The notes: generated by a model not told the origin, from the sequence alone. DNA of 64,000 nt from Callaeas wilsoni (GCA_013398955.1 VWPU01006194.1:62001-126000); one strand, 5' to 3'; numbered from the stretch's first letter, positions 1 to 14,242 are shown. Program-made: numbers and translations.

Positions 1-1440
1 CGAGTCTCACTAAGGAGCTGCAATAACTCTGCACTGTCCTGCACAGTGACAGAACAGTTGGTGTCCCGTTGGGATTAATCTGGCCCCATGAAGTAAGACA
101 GCAAAGAGTCACTTTTCCCCTGTATATACCCAGAGGTGGGCCAGACAGTTTTGCCTCTCATCTCTGAGAACCACAGGGTTCTACTTTTCACATTTAGCTC
201 ACGTTCTCCCACTGCAAGCAAAATCCAGAAGCTGAAAAGGAAAGGTAAGACCGTGATGTTGGTAGCCACAAAAGTACTCCTCCACTTTCAGCTACCACAT
301 ATCCCCATCAGGAGACTCAAGAACTGTGGCTGATCACCAACATTTGCCCTCATCTCTTCTGTAAAATTGGTAAGTATTTTATGAACAGTTAGTTTAACGT
401 TAACATAAGCATTAGTAGTGTATTAGTCCTGTTGAATGGGTGAAGAAAACGAGCCACAACGACACCAGGCCAAAGATACTTGTCAAAGATCTTGGTGACT
501 CCCACTGCTGATCTGTTCAGATAACTCTTGAAGACATATAAAACACTGAATCCAGCTGAAAATAATTATTTTGCAGTATTTGAACTTCAAATATAAACAA
601 CCGGTGTTAAAATGCCCTAGATAATTTCCTCTTTATATCCAGGTATAAAATACTTTCCAATTAAATTAAAAACCTAGAGGACAAGATCTTATTAAGCAAG
701 AATCCAGACCTTGCAGGATGCTCAACAGAAGAAATCAATTGTCTTTGCTATCACCTTGATCCAAATTATTAATAATTCAACAGAAATGAAATTTAAAAAT
801 CAATGTTGTCAAAAGGAGTAGTTGCTATACTCAGCAAAGGGATGCTTCCAGCATGGACATATAAAGTGTAAATTGTCCCTTGTTGGTATATTTGTTGGTA
901 AGCAAATTCCTGCATTCTGTTTGTATGGAAGGGAAGAATGGAGGGAAGAAGAATATTGGATTAGGGCATGTGGAGCAGACAAAGCAGAAAGTAAGTTAGC
1001 TATCTATTTTATTTTGTCAAGATTTTTTAACCTTTTTCTTCTTATTATATGTTCTTGCTCTTTTGTACAAAAATATTACAAAGAGAAAATCAGATGGACT
1101 TTTCATAATTATTGGACAAATCATTGTTTGTCTCAAAAGTGTTTCAAATGCTACACTTCAATTTTAAGTTAATCTCAATTAATATTCTAACTACAGTTCA
1201 ATACTAATTACTTGGATTAATCAGATATCAATTAATTACATAATAGATGTAAACTATGTATAAAAATCACTACACAAGAACTAAGTATTGTTAATTGCAG
1301 CTGGGCAAACACTGAAAAAACCTAAAGGAACGTTCATTTCAATTTTAAGCAAATGAATTTCAGCTGTGTTTCAACTGCTTGAATATTTACTTTCTGGCTC
1401 ATTTTCTAACAAAGGATTTTGCTTGCAGCAATATGAAACA

Positions 1441-1600
1441 AGCTCTCGAGGGAAGTGGTCACAGCACCAAGAGGGCCAGAGCTCAGGAAGCATTTGGACA
1501 ATGCTCTCAGGCACATGGGGCTGTTCTGTTCAGAGCCAGGAGCTGGACTCAGTGACCCTGGTGGTTCCCTTCCAGCTCAGGATATTCTATCATTCTATGG
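1441..1600 (+). mobile_element. CR1 LINE fragment, 3' end, plus orientation
   Basis: The sequence fits the 3' portion of an avian CR1 element as remembered. It has GAGGGAAGTGGTCACAGCAC, then CATTTGGACAATGCTCTCAG with GCACATGG, then AGCCAGGAGCTGGACTCAGT, and finally the CTTCCAGCTCAGGATATTCT tail leading into ATCATTCTATGG. An internal stretch of about 10-12 bases after GCACATGG is missing relative to that consensus. It is 5'-truncated, as is usual for CR1, and is among the least diverged copies in the window. The open frames across it are not functional CR1 protein. Its insertion in a SEMA3A intron is antisense to the gene. Confidence 0.88.
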
Positions 1601-2526
1601 ACCAAGATATACTTTGTGCAGGAAAGTCATAAAACTAGAACCAGAGTCATAATTCTGTGTGTTTGAATAAGACTCTCAATTCTGAGACACAGATTACTCC
1701 TTGGATCCCCTGCTTTTCTGAGAATAAAAAAAATACTGTAACCCTGTGTCTTTACATGCGAAGTTTAAAGTGCATTATCTGGACTAGGCTGTAGCTCACA
1801 GCCCTCTCATCTTATTTTAGAAAACTGAGATGACATCAAACTGCCATTGCTGCAAATCAATGAGCAAAATGGGCACTGTCAGTAGGTGAGATTTAGCCCA
1901 TCCACAGTCCAAATGGTTTGCACAGGAATCTCAACTCAGAATAGAAAAGAACAGAACAGTTGTCCTGAGGAGGAAAGCCCTGCCATGACATTATCCTTGG
2001 TGCTGATGACAGGGCTGCTTTTGACATTAGTGAGTCTAGGTCAAGCTAACTGCCAAGGCACTTAATCAGAACTTGTGTCTTTAAACCAAATCAATCCCAC
2101 CGATAGCACAGAACTAGGTTTTCATGTGCCAAAATATAGGCATGAATACAAATACCCTGAAAAAAATTGGAGAAATGAGTTTCATCTTGGATTCAAGTAG
2201 AGTGTAAGAACTCTTGCATTTTACATTCACTTCCAGTTTTGTGTCCCCACTACGTAATAGCAGGGGGGTTGATCAGTCAGGAGGAGGGAACTAAGCTATT
2301 CCCTAACTGGCCTAGTAGGGAATCCAACAGAACAAATCAGTATCTACATTTTGGTAGGAAGAAAAAGCGCTTTGGTCATAACTCTTGGTGCCATGAAGCA
2401 GAGAAAATCTGAGCTCTGTAGCTGAATTCACAGCAAGTGAGATAGGAATTCAGGATGGGGTACCTCAGTTAAGATGAGGTATACACAAAAATCCTCCCTC
2501 CTCTCCCAAATATTGTTAAAAAGTTT

Positions 2527-2558
2527 AAAAAAAAAAAAAGAAAAAGAAATAAAGAAAA
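2527..2558. repeat. A-rich low-complexity tract
   Basis: A run of 13 A is followed by GAAAAAGAAATAAAGAAAA. It is a simple A/G-rich intronic tract with no sign of being the tail of an adjacent retrocopy. Confidence 0.8.
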
Positions 2559-4286
2559 CCAGGTCTTGTAGGTCTTACAGGAAAAATTCTAGTAACTTCT
2601 TTGTTACGTGTGAAGCTGATGTAGAATTGTTTACAAAGCTTACTGGTTTTTCTAGAAACCATTCACTTTCCTTTTCTCTTACCGATACTGGGCAAGTCAC
2701 CGGATGCTCAAAAGGTTTACTGGCACCTCACCTATTAAATTCCTGAGATAATTCAGCACTGTTTAACTGCAGTGCAATCTGGAAATGAATTACTGTAAGA
2801 AGATCAGGGTTTTTTCTCCCATCTCTTTCTGCATTTCTTGAAAAGGAGTTCAGAGGTCTAACATCTACAGAACTTCAAAAATCTTTTTCTTCTTTATTCT
2901 CAACAGATCTTCAAACCATTGAAAACACATACAAATTTATTACTTTATAAACAAAAAGTTTCTTTCCAGCCAGAAATGTATCTCATTTTAAAATTCAGTT
3001 TTATCCTATTAATACAACAGAATGATTTTACCAGCTGTGAGGGCACTCCTCTTTTTTCAAAGTGGCAGAACTCAGGATTAGAGTCACTGGCACTGGGCTA
3101 GGACAAACTGCTGGCCTCAGCCACTCTAACAACATTTACAGTGGCATGGCCTCCTGCTCTACATCTGCGGGGCTAAGCAGACCTGTAAAATTTGGGATCA
3201 CATTTGCCTTTAGTCAAGAAAACAGCTTATGGTGGAATCTGAGCATCTTTGCACCTTATGAATCTTAATAAAAGCATTTTATAATGAAATTGCAAAAGTA
3301 AACTCCATTCTGATGAGGTAGCCAGAAACAAAAGTATTTGTAATCTAACTGCATTTCCTTACTTTGACAAAGGCTTTGCTGTCTTAGTTCACTTTGCCAA
3401 TTAAGAGCTAGGTTCTGGTCCTTGTCTTTCTGCTTATTCTGGGGAAGTTTTTCCATATGCAACTCAGATCAAGACCCTCAGAGAAGTCTTGGAGTAACCC
3501 CCAGGCGGAACTGAGGCCAGAACTGTGTCTGAGGACACAGAACTGCCAGCCTCAGGAGCAAGTATTTGAGTGGTGCATTTAGAATCTCAACAGAGCTGCA
3601 TCTGATCTCTGCAGAGGAATGAATGCAACAGAGCCTGTGTGCAGTAGTCAGATCTTTATCTCAGTCTCTTTCTGTGATAGAAACATGCAACATTCTTCTT
3701 TGGCCATAGCTCTACATAATATCTGGTATCTGGTTTTGTTCAGGAAGGTTAATTGATACTGGAATCAAAGAGGAATATAAAGAAACAGAATAATGAACAC
3801 TAAGTCTGTTAAACTGAAAAGGAGGTGGCAATAGCTATACAAGAAATACCAAAAAAATCTACTCATTTGCATTTTCTATGGAGTTGCAAAACAATAGAAT
3901 TTAAAAAACAAACTCCAACTCCCAGATATAACAGAAGTAACTGTAGTAATTGAACAAAAAAAGGGTTCACCATCAGATGAGAAATGAAACCTCTTTTATG
4001 CTGCAGAGCTCGTATTTTAACTCTGGAAAAAATTAGAAATTCCTTTAGTCACAGTGAAGGAGTGAGGAGCGCTGAGGAATCCAGCTGTCAGGGAGCCATT
4101 GTTTTCTTTTACTTAGGAAGTAATTTTCATTAGCTGAGTATATGTATCAGTTGAGAGATCGGATTTGAAAGGACAATTTCAAACATACCAGAGAAAAGCA
4201 GAAAATATGATGAACTAAAGCAGCAAAGTTAGTCCTGCTTTCTTTTGTGCCTTACATTTAAGAAGACTTTTAAAAGAATGTTGTAG

Positions 4287-4334
4287 ACATATATATTTAC
4301 ACATATACATTTATATGTATATATGTATATGTAT
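4287..4334. repeat. TA/TATG-rich simple repeat
   Basis: This is an imperfect alternation of ATATAT, ACATATACAT and TATATGTATA units. It is a decayed purine-pyrimidine microsatellite. Confidence 0.75.
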
Positions 4335-5055
4335 CTTCTGCAATGACAGTTCACAACATAAATGGGCCAAGCTGATGTATAAGAGGTGACCCCAATGTAT
4401 ACAATTAATGCTTTTTCCATAAATGTCCCATCTTCTTAGACTATTGGAAATTTCAGAGGCAGTTAAATGTTTCTAGAATGTGATGATATCAGTTGAAATA
4501 CGGATGTCTTATATAGATTGAAATATTAGTCATTTATAAACTAGAAACAGAGAATCGGGTAAAAGCAGATATTTTAAAAAATGCCCAGTGGAAGTTAGAA
4601 ACTACTGTAGTCATTCTATCATTTATTGCAGAAATATCTGTTTCACTGTCCTAAATTTAATGTTGACTGAAAGCTCCTAACAGTCAGGTAAATCCTCTGT
4701 TTTCCATTCATTCTCACTAAGAAAGGCTCAGCCAATATTTGGAAAAAAAACAAATTCCAAGGAAAGGATAATGCAATCTAATTTATGAAACACTTGTCTT
4801 TCAGTAAAATTCTCCAGCCATTACCAAAACTTCTTTTGAAGTTGTTAATATGAATGCCAAAATTAAAATCCAAGTGAAGTTGTTACTGCAGTTTCATATG
4901 TTACAAGAAAATCAGTACATTCTGGACCTGGAGGAACTGTTAGTTTTCCCTTCTGCCACTCTATCCATTTCGTTATCTGTGTCGGTTTCTTTCCTGGATC
5001 TCAGCTCAAGGCCCATGTAATGTGTGAAAATATTTTCCACAGTTTTCCCGGTTTA

Positions 5056-6577
<1,522 letters not shown>

Positions 6578-7715
6578 CTAATAACAAAAGTATTTTGCGT
6601 TAATATTTAGCAACAGTCTTTGTTTGAAGTATCAACAGAGTACAGAGAAAATACAGCAAATAAGATGATATTTAGAGAAAACGAGAAAATTCACCTTCTA
6701 TATACAAAAGCAATATTATGTTGCAAAGACACTGAATTATTTTTATTTTGCATTATATTGTGTCATATTTCATAGTAGTCCATAATTTAAAAACCAAAAG
6801 CCTCAAATCTCTTTATATACCTTTATACATCTATAACACTGGAAAAAAAGAAATGGGCAGAATATCTTGCTCCAAAGCTCACAGTCTGCCATGTCCTGGA
6901 AAAGCTGAGGGTGTTTATTATGCTTAACTGGGTAGCAACAAAGTAGAAATGAAAGTTGCAATGGAATAAAGTAGACAAAAATGCCAGAACAGTGGGATCA
7001 GTTGTACAGCTGCAAAACGTAGAAATAAAGGGCCCCAAGGACTTCATACTCGTGGGGTAATTGGTTTTAAAGTAGCGACCTCTGAATTCAAGGAGGTAAA
7101 CTGAAATTGTTCTCATGGATTAACAGAAAATTGTACTGTAAACATCACAGTTGCCAAAGCTACAACATTTTTTAATATTATTTCATTAGCAGAAATCTTT
7201 TTGAAAGTCTGTCAGAAAACCATCTGGACATTTATCAGTGTGGACAAATGATTCATCTTGCAGTCACTAAAGGTCTTTGGAATGGTTGCCCATTTCTACA
7301 GCTAACCTAACCAATTATTTTGCTATATCTTCCTTTGCCTCTGTTTTAAAAGTTTTCACTAATGTGGGAATGGAAAGGTATTAACATTTAAAAAGCAAAT
7401 TTTTCAAATGTTTCTGGCCTACGTGGAGGTATCACATTTCCTGTAAAAGACTTTCTTTTGCAGACACTTTCTAAGCCTCAGAAAATACCTATGACTTTTT
7501 AAACTAAACATAGTAGTTTGTTAAGTTTCCCCCCCAAAAAAGAATTGAATAGTATTCCTTTCTGTGTGCCATCCTCAAACTATTTTTCTCTTGGGATGAC
7601 CCCTGCTTTAGTACAATGCCAATGTTAATACTGAATAGCTGACAGGCGAGAAAACACAGTTTCTGAAATTGCTTGCAAGTGCATTCAGTATCACACCAAG
7701 AAGTCATCATCTTAC
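6578..7715 (-). other. SEMA3A intron (1138 bp)
   Basis: This intron lies between the exon at 7716-7858 and the exon at 6463-6577, starting GTAAGATGAT and ending TTATTAG on the minus strand. No repeat or second gene is recognisable. The open frames at 6823-7116 and 7504-7710 look like chance. Confidence 0.9.
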
Positions 7716-7858
7716 CTTGCAGATCTGCCCTATTCGGGCATGCGTGGCTTTTCCAGTGTGCTCTCCATCAATTGCATTTTCACGGAAGAAGAAATAGATT
7801 TTGTCATCTTCTGGATTGTCACTCTCTGGTATCAGGTGAGCACTGACAAATCGGGGAT
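7716..7858 (-). CDS. SEMA3A: SEMA3A coding exon, about residues 223-270 (Sema domain)
   Basis: This is a 143 bp exon. The minus-strand acceptor is ...TGTCTTCTCAG before AT CCC CGA, and the donor is GTAAGA after TGC AAG. It completes a split Asp and then has 47 whole codons, leaving in phase 0. It contains PRFVSAHLIPESDNPEDDK, then IYFFFRENAIDGEHTGKATH and ARIGQICK. The FFRE...ARIGQICK motif is diagnostic of Sema domains. The single Cys, residue 269 by my count, is expected to pair with Cys381, the first codon of the next exon after this window. That pairing is family knowledge, not seen here. Remembered human differences are conservative: Lys to Arg, Ile to Val, Ser to Pro, Val to Ile and Ser to Thr. 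Confidence 0.97.
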
Positions 7859-8209
7859 CTGAGAAGACAATGCAGTCGTGCATGTTACTACTCCATGAAC
7901 TGGATCATTTGTCTTCCTTACACAAATGAACTGTAATTTTTCTTCCCAAGACCCAATCATTGCATCCCATGGCAAATATTTCTATATTAGGTACATCATC
8001 ATCTGTTAACATGTCACAGGTATTTACATTCCTCTTATCTTTAATATAGAGAGGTGTTTGCTACAGGTATTTGATGAAACAAATCTTAACTTTATTACTG
8101 GAGCAATTAAATGTTTATGAAATCTCTTTACAAATGTTTGTATAACATTACAGCAGGGTTTCATAATTCCATGTATTTAGTACTGACATTTTTCTTGTTC
8201 TTTTCTTGT

Positions 8210-8233
8210 TCCAGACATTAACCAATGTCTGGA
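8210..8233. repeat. Perfect short inverted repeat (10 bp arms, 4 nt loop)
   Basis: The arms TCCAGACATT (8210-8219) and AATGTCTGGA (8224-8233) are exact reverse complements around AACC. Just upstream, TTCTTGTTC occurs twice within 20 bp. The expected frequency of such short hairpins in 64 kb of AT-rich DNA is not negligible, and no function is assigned. Confidence 0.85.
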
Positions 8234-9096
8234 CTTCAGTTAATAATCTTTCTGTATAAGTCACAATTAAAATGAGAGAATTATGGAGACAAATGTAAAG
8301 TTCTCATTTTAGCAATTAAAAAAAATATTTTACACCTAGAAAATTGTTAGTGCATTACTGTTAAAAATAGTTAAGTTGAAAAATACATTTTGATTGATAC
8401 TACTTCCACGATACCCCAAATTCCCAAATTTTTGTCTTCTTTTCAGAACAGAAATGCATTTTAGAATTTCTACACAAGTTGTTGAAATATTTTGTCTTGC
8501 TATTGTTGTAAAGTTTTATTGTTATATACATAAACTTTATTTCTTAACAATTAGAGTGACCACTTTATTTGGTGGTAAAAAAGATACATCAACAAATGAA
8601 AATACATATAATGTGGACATACTGATCGATTACATAAAAAATACTGTGAAGAAGTTTTGAAAGAGAGAATTTTATAAAATTCATGTCAATAAATTCATAC
8701 CAGTGGTGCATCTGGCTCATCGCTGTATTTTACAGAGATACTTCAGCTGGTATCTTTCACTATATTTGGAAAAAGAAGGCATATCCAACAGATTTACCAA
8801 TCTGTTTTATAACCATTCTACATCCTGCTGGGATAATTAACTGTGAACTATATTTAACTACTCAGAGTCCTGTTCCTATGTGAAATTGTAAGCTATTTTA
8901 GTGTCTGTATTAACGTCTTTTCAGTGTATGTTTATTGCTATACAGTCATGGAAATAATGAACTTTGCCAGTTTGCACTAGCTGGCCTGTGCAACCCGTTG
9001 CCTTATTAAGGGTGACAGTGTTTTCAAGAAACATATTTTGATATGTTATGCACATAGAAGTTTAGATGTTTCTATTATATGAGTACATACTGCATA

Positions 9097-9203
9097 AGTG
9101 TGTGTGTGTGTGTGTGTGTGTATTATTGTGTACTCAGTGTGTGGATATATGTATATTTTCTTGTGTACTTGTGTGTGTGTATATACATGTATATGTATGT
9201 ATG
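9097..9203. repeat. Compound (TG)n / (TA)n microsatellite
   Basis: About 12 uninterrupted TG units (9099-9122) are followed by broken TG, TATG and GTATA runs up to about 9203. It directly abuts the 3' terminus of the CR1 remnant that follows, a common position for simple repeats to arise. Confidence 0.9.
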
Positions 9204-10135
9204 AGTACAGAAGGATGACCCTACTGGCTCAGACCAAAGTTCACTTAGATCTATACACAACCTCCAAGATGGTCCAGAAGTAATTATTTGAGACAAGAAA
9301 GAATATGGTGATTACAAATAATATTCTCCAAGAATAAAGTCCCTTCCTTCAATTGTTTTCAGCGTAGCTGATTCTCCGAGCTGTGTTGCTTTCTGTGTGC
9401 TTAGTTAACTTTCAATAGACTTCTCATCCAGTTATCTGTCTAGTTTCTTCTAGAACCCATACACATTTCCAGCATTCATCATGTCCTTTTGGAATTTTTT
9501 CCTCATCTACACAATGTAATGAACTCAAATTTACTTCTGATTTTGTGTTTTGAACATTGATCTTAATAAGTTCATTTGGTTCCTCTTGATTCCTGTATTG
9601 GAAAAATGCTCAGTGATCAAGATGTGGATGAGCTACGCTCTTTAACAAGGGCTGTAGCAATTCTCTTTGTTGAATTGTCTGTTGTTTTTTGTTTTTTTTT
9701 TTTTTCTATTAATTCCTAACATTTAATATGGATTTGACAGCTCCTAAGCAGTAATCTGAAATTGTCATGGAACTTACCAGACATAACCCCAGAACCTCAC
9801 TCTTCATTGGTGGTGCTCTGTCTATAGCCCATTCTTTTATATGTGAAGATAGGCATGTTTTCCGCATGGTTTTCCCCATGGTTTATCACTACATCATTCA
9901 TCAAGAATAATTTAATTTGTCATTTGATTGCTTAGCTACCCAGTTGCATAAGATCCTTTTGTGATCCTTCACAGTCTTCCTTTGTCTCACTGTGCTGAGT
10001 AACTTAGATTCATGTGAAAAAACCCAACCTCTCATCCAGCCTCTTTTTCAGGTTATTTCTGAGCACGTTGAACAACACAGGCCACACAACAGCTCACTGT
10101 GAAACTGTGTCTACTACGTATTGTCTGTTAAAATA
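9203..10135 (-). mobile_element. Ancient CR1 LINE remnant with decayed reverse-transcriptase C-terminus
   Basis: Read on the plus strand this follows the reverse complement of a reptile/bird CR1 for about 930 bp. CTACTGGCTCAGACCAAAGT marks the 3' end at 9220-9240. TTCATTTGGTTCCTCTTGAT follows near 9572, then CAAGATGTGGATGAGCTACG at 9618. TTAATTCCTAACATTTAATA lies near 9709, then CCCAGTTGCATAAGATCCTT near 9940. On the minus strand at 10043-10086 the frame reads PVLFNVLRNNLKK, a decayed version of the reverse-transcriptase motif G-P-V-L-F-N-I-F-I-N-D-L. A T-rich run at 9684-9706 interrupts it. There is no open frame left; this is a fossil predating the 1441 copy. Confidence 0.82.
9684..9706. 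repeat. T-rich tract
   Basis: TTTTTTG is followed by 14 T within the ancient CR1 remnant. It is a simple expansion or small insertion. Confidence 0.8.
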
Positions 10136-12009
10136 AACATTTTTAGACATCTGAGATGATGAAAAATCTGACATCTTAAGCTCTCCACCCCTAGCCCCAG
10201 TCATGTAAGCTATTGAATGTGCTTCCTTTCTTTCTAGCATGCATTTAATAGTGTTTTAATCAAGCTACACTGACACGAGACCTAAGATAAATAATATCTA
10301 GACTATTTTTTATATGCTATACTAGGGCTTTGCATGCAACTTGAATCTCAAGAAACAGGAGTTGCAGCTTGAAAACTTCTGCACTGCAGTCTGGGGAAGG
10401 ATCCATCAGAGAAAGAGGATACCCATTAGAATACACTGTTCTTGGCTACTGGATCTGGAGAATCTCTTTTCTGAATATATTGTTTTTACATCCCTAAGGA
10501 CTTAATGGAAAAGGGTAAAAGATAATATTCAACCAAAACCTAAACACATTCCCAAATGGCTGAATGATTTGTTTCTTGTGCAATGGGTTTTGTAAATCAC
10601 AAGATATCAAGTTATAAAATAAATCACTGTATTATCAGGCATCAAAAATCTAACTTTACATTGGCCTATGAAGATAGTGTAGGGAGTCCCATTTGAGTCA
10701 AAAATATTGCTGATATAGCACTGGTTATATAAACTTGCCCTAGGTTAGCATATTATTATTCTTTTCTTTCCCTCTCATAATTTTGCAAGTGAACCTAGAA
10801 ATAGTAAGACAGTTTAGTATTAAAGCAGGACTGACACAACGATAGAAAAATAGTTGAATAAACTGAAAATACGTATTTCAAATGATTCTACCAGAATGAT
10901 AGCAGAGAAGAGGGTTGTGAGATAGGCAGATAAAATTAATGACAAATCTAGAGTGCATGTGAGTATGCTTTGCATACACTTCCTACCAGCGCTCATCTGA
11001 GATGGATTCAGATTTTTAATTAGTTATTAATAATCCTAACTACATCCCTGAAAATGAAGTAGTCACACAGCCTCATATTAGAAACATATCCCTTGTACAT
11101 CAAGGAACACCTTTTCTTGAACAATACTCATGTTTCTTACTGAGCACACCTGGGATTGTTTTGCCATCTAGTTAAATCAATACGTTTTAGCCAATAAAAG
11201 AGTGGTTCTTCTTGTTATAGGGCCCTTGCTCTTGTTACCTGGTGGTGCTTGGTTTTTTCCCCTCTTCCATCTAACAGATCTGTGTCTATGCAGTGAACCA
11301 AATAAACGAAGAACAGGCTACATGTGTTCCGTTGCATATAGAAATAGATTAATTTCTGTTCAGAAGGAATGTAATGGTTACAGAAACAACATCATGACAC
11401 CATGTGTGGACAGAGGGAGAGAAAGGTGGTTGATAATTTCATCGGTTATAAAGCTAGGAAGTGCGTGGTGTGAACCAGCGATCTGTAGTGTGTTCTTTTT
11501 TGTTTCCCTAGCACGGGGCTGTTTGACTTGCTCAAGGCTTGATGCACACTTGCATTTAACCCCAGGGCTTCAGACCTTGCTCACTACTGGCTGTTGAGGG
11601 TCCTGATGAATCAACCAGCCAGATGGCCGGCAGTCACGCAACACAGCCCTCTCCAAGGACTGCACAGCGCTTTTTTATTGCTCTTCTTTGAGGATTGGAA
11701 GGGGGATATCCACAGATGAGGGAATTAGGGACTTCTCCTTGACTCTCCTAATTGCTCACCCATGCAGCAGAAGAAAGACTGTCTTCCATGAATGTGTATG
11801 CTCAAGTATCGAGATTGTCCTGTCTTACCCTGCAAAATTAAACAGGTTTGGTATCAACGGGTCCCCATGGGAAGTTTAAAATAATTCAGTCAGGGTTGAC
11901 CTATTTCATACATTCAACACAGCCACAAAAGAAATGCTGGAATGAACTTCAAGCAAGTTTTACTGAATGGGAAGTGGGACTTTGATCCAAACTCACCAGT
12001 AACAATTAT

Positions 12010-12060
12010 AAAAGTCAGCGCACTGCCGATATTGGGGCTAGATGGAATGACTTCAGATTC
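12010..12060 (+). mobile_element. Possible very degraded CR1 3' end
   Basis: CACTGCCGATATTGGGGCTA followed by GATGGAATGAC resembles the CR1 3' stretch that ends GATACTGGGCTAGATGGACC. The match covers only about 30 bases, so chance similarity is quite possible. Confidence 0.3.
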
Positions 12061-12479
12061 TGAGTATGAATTATGGAGTATTCTGCAACCTTAAAACTGC
12101 CTCCAACCCATGCAGCCCTCAGAAATGCTGTTACAACAGTTCAACACTTTCTTGTTTGAAAGCAGTCTCCCATTGGCTAAAATTCCAGAAAGCTTGTTTT
12201 GAGAAAATGGATTTAAGAAATAATTTGACAGCAAATATTTTGCAATGATTCATTGCTTTTAAAAAACACAAGCAGACAATGTGGAAGACTGTGTTAAAAA
12301 ACAGCATACATCAAACAAACATTTCTGAAACGTGTTTAAGCATGATCAAAGGAGAAACAAAGCCACAGCACAAACATGATCAAAATAAAATTACAGCTAA
12401 AAACACTTCTCTGATCTTGCAGCCAAAATGAACAAGCTAAAAATAAAAACTTAGATTTTTATTTAAAACAATCAGCCTT

Positions 12480-12800
12480 TAAGAAGCAAATTATTAAAGC
12501 CCACACCTTTTTCAGTCTCCTTTTTCCAGTTGTCTTGGCTGTGGTGCTACTTCTCAGATCCCACATGACACCTTTGCACACCACTTTGTGCGCCCTCCTG
12601 CAATTACCAGCTCTGCAGACGTTTCACTGCCAGCAGCCCATTAAACTGTCCTTCCTGAGAAATCTGGCTCTTTATGAAAACGACACCTTGGTCCAGCTGC
12701 CTCTATGATTTATTTGCCATTGTTTGCTTATTTAAGTAATGGAAACATGTTTTGCCTGTCTCAGCATTTCAGGTTGAGGGGAAGCGAAGGTAAATCGATC
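12480..12800. promoter_or_regulatory. Candidate conserved noncoding element
   Basis: This is a unique-sequence block free of simple repeats, with a cluster of developmental-type motifs: TTATTAAA near 12491, CAATTA at 12601-12606, E-box CAGCTG at 12694-12699, Sox-like CCATTGTTT at 12717-12725 and ATCGAT at 12794-12799. It also has five CpG dinucleotides, more than surrounding DNA. This is a motif-based guess only; no conservation data are available here. Confidence 0.22.
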
Positions 12801-12852
12801 TGCATTGGTTCTTTAACAAATGTTACTCTTTAGCAGCAACAACCGCATAAAT

Positions 12853-12866
12853 ACACACACACACAC
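12853..12866. repeat. (CA)7 microsatellite
   Basis: Seven AC units, short and interrupted only at the ends. Confidence 0.85.
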
Positions 12867-14242
12867 CCAAGAGCAAGAAACAATAAAAGTCAGAAATTGG
12901 CTTTCTAACTGAATTGTATTAGCATTTTAATGAAGATCTATAAACTTGAAGGCACAGAAATTACCTTTAGCTGTCAAGATTGAGCAAGCTGAAGGAACAG
13001 AAGCTGGGGTCATCTCTTCATCACTTGACAGGAGCCAAAGGGCAGTTCTCTTAGGAAATGTTTTGTAAGGAGTTTGAACTGGATGCCCCTATTATTGTAT
13101 ATTTATGGTCAAAATGACTAATTTATCAGTTCACAGCAAGAAAATTCTAGGAAAGTAGGGAAATTTTATGCTCAGTAAAACTGCGATTGTTGTAATTTAA
13201 TGAAAAGTACTGGAGGGTGACTGGGACCCTGAGGAGAGGAAGATTAGAGAAGATGAAATTAAAAATTTAACAACAACAAAAATAGACAGATACTCAAGAC
13301 TTCATAACCAGGTACAGCACCTGTCCGCTGAGACCCAGCCCAGAGAGCCAAACACTGTCCTCACAACATAAGGACTTGCTCTCACAGTGAGCCCTACTAC
13401 CCACAGAGAGGGGACTTGCAGCTTCAGTCACAAATGTGCAGAGCAGAGCCTCTGCCTCAGCAAGGTCACCAGAGGACAAAGCTGTTAATATGTGGTGATG
13501 AGAGAGCTAAGACGGTTTGTGGTTTTACACACTTGAATGTAGTTTACAAAACACCAAAGCTTTTAGGGGTGTTCTTTCAAAGTCCCTTCACTTAAATTCT
13601 TCAACTTTCACATTCCTCTTGCTGCTGTTGAATCAGGCAAATGCAGCAGAGCTCTCATGGATTCATCGCTTCTAGTGAAGCTCCTCAATAATATGGATGG
13701 CATCAGACCACATCCTCAAAGCGGGAATGCTGTTTGCACAAGGGATAACTTGTGGCTATTATGGAGCTAATATGAGGGTTTTGTGGTAATTTATTGTCAG
13801 ATGCTAACACAGAAAGGACAGACCACAGAGCAGAGATGTCACTTGAAGATGCTGTTTACAAAGTCAGGAGGATGCGTGGCAAGCAGGCCATGCATGATCA
13901 AGCTGTCAGCAGCTATTACAAGGTAAGAAGCCCTATGGTCCCTCACTGATTTTGCAATGGAAATTCCCATCAGAAAGAGTTTTAAAGACTAATGATATTC
14001 ATCAAGCGGTTTATCTTTGAGTCAAGATGATCTTAGAGTAGCGTGTTAGTTATGTCAGCTAGTTTCTTCTTCTTAGAAGTGATATCCTGTTTTTTATTAA
14101 TTTTTCGAAGACTAGTAAATTTTTGTGACACAGATTATAAAAAACGCCAATAAGTGTAAGGTTTAACTAAGACTTCTTTTAATTTCAATAGTATACTTTT
14201 AAAAAATATTAATTTTATCTTATTTCAAACTCTCTTCATAAT

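Noticed and set aside
1366..1652. Open frames at the first CR1 copy
   Set aside because: The underlying DNA is the 3' end of a CR1 element. The translations are not its reverse transcriptase and are not genes.
11202..11597. 131-codon plus-strand open frame, the longest in the window
   Set aside because: It has no recognisable domain, no splice context or codon-usage support, and lies inside a SEMA3A intron. Open frames of this length are expected by chance in 64 kb read in six frames.
13065..13100. GTTTGAACTGGATGCCCC resembling a CR1 3' end
   Set aside because: Too short, and the following GGTCCCTTCCAAC block is absent.
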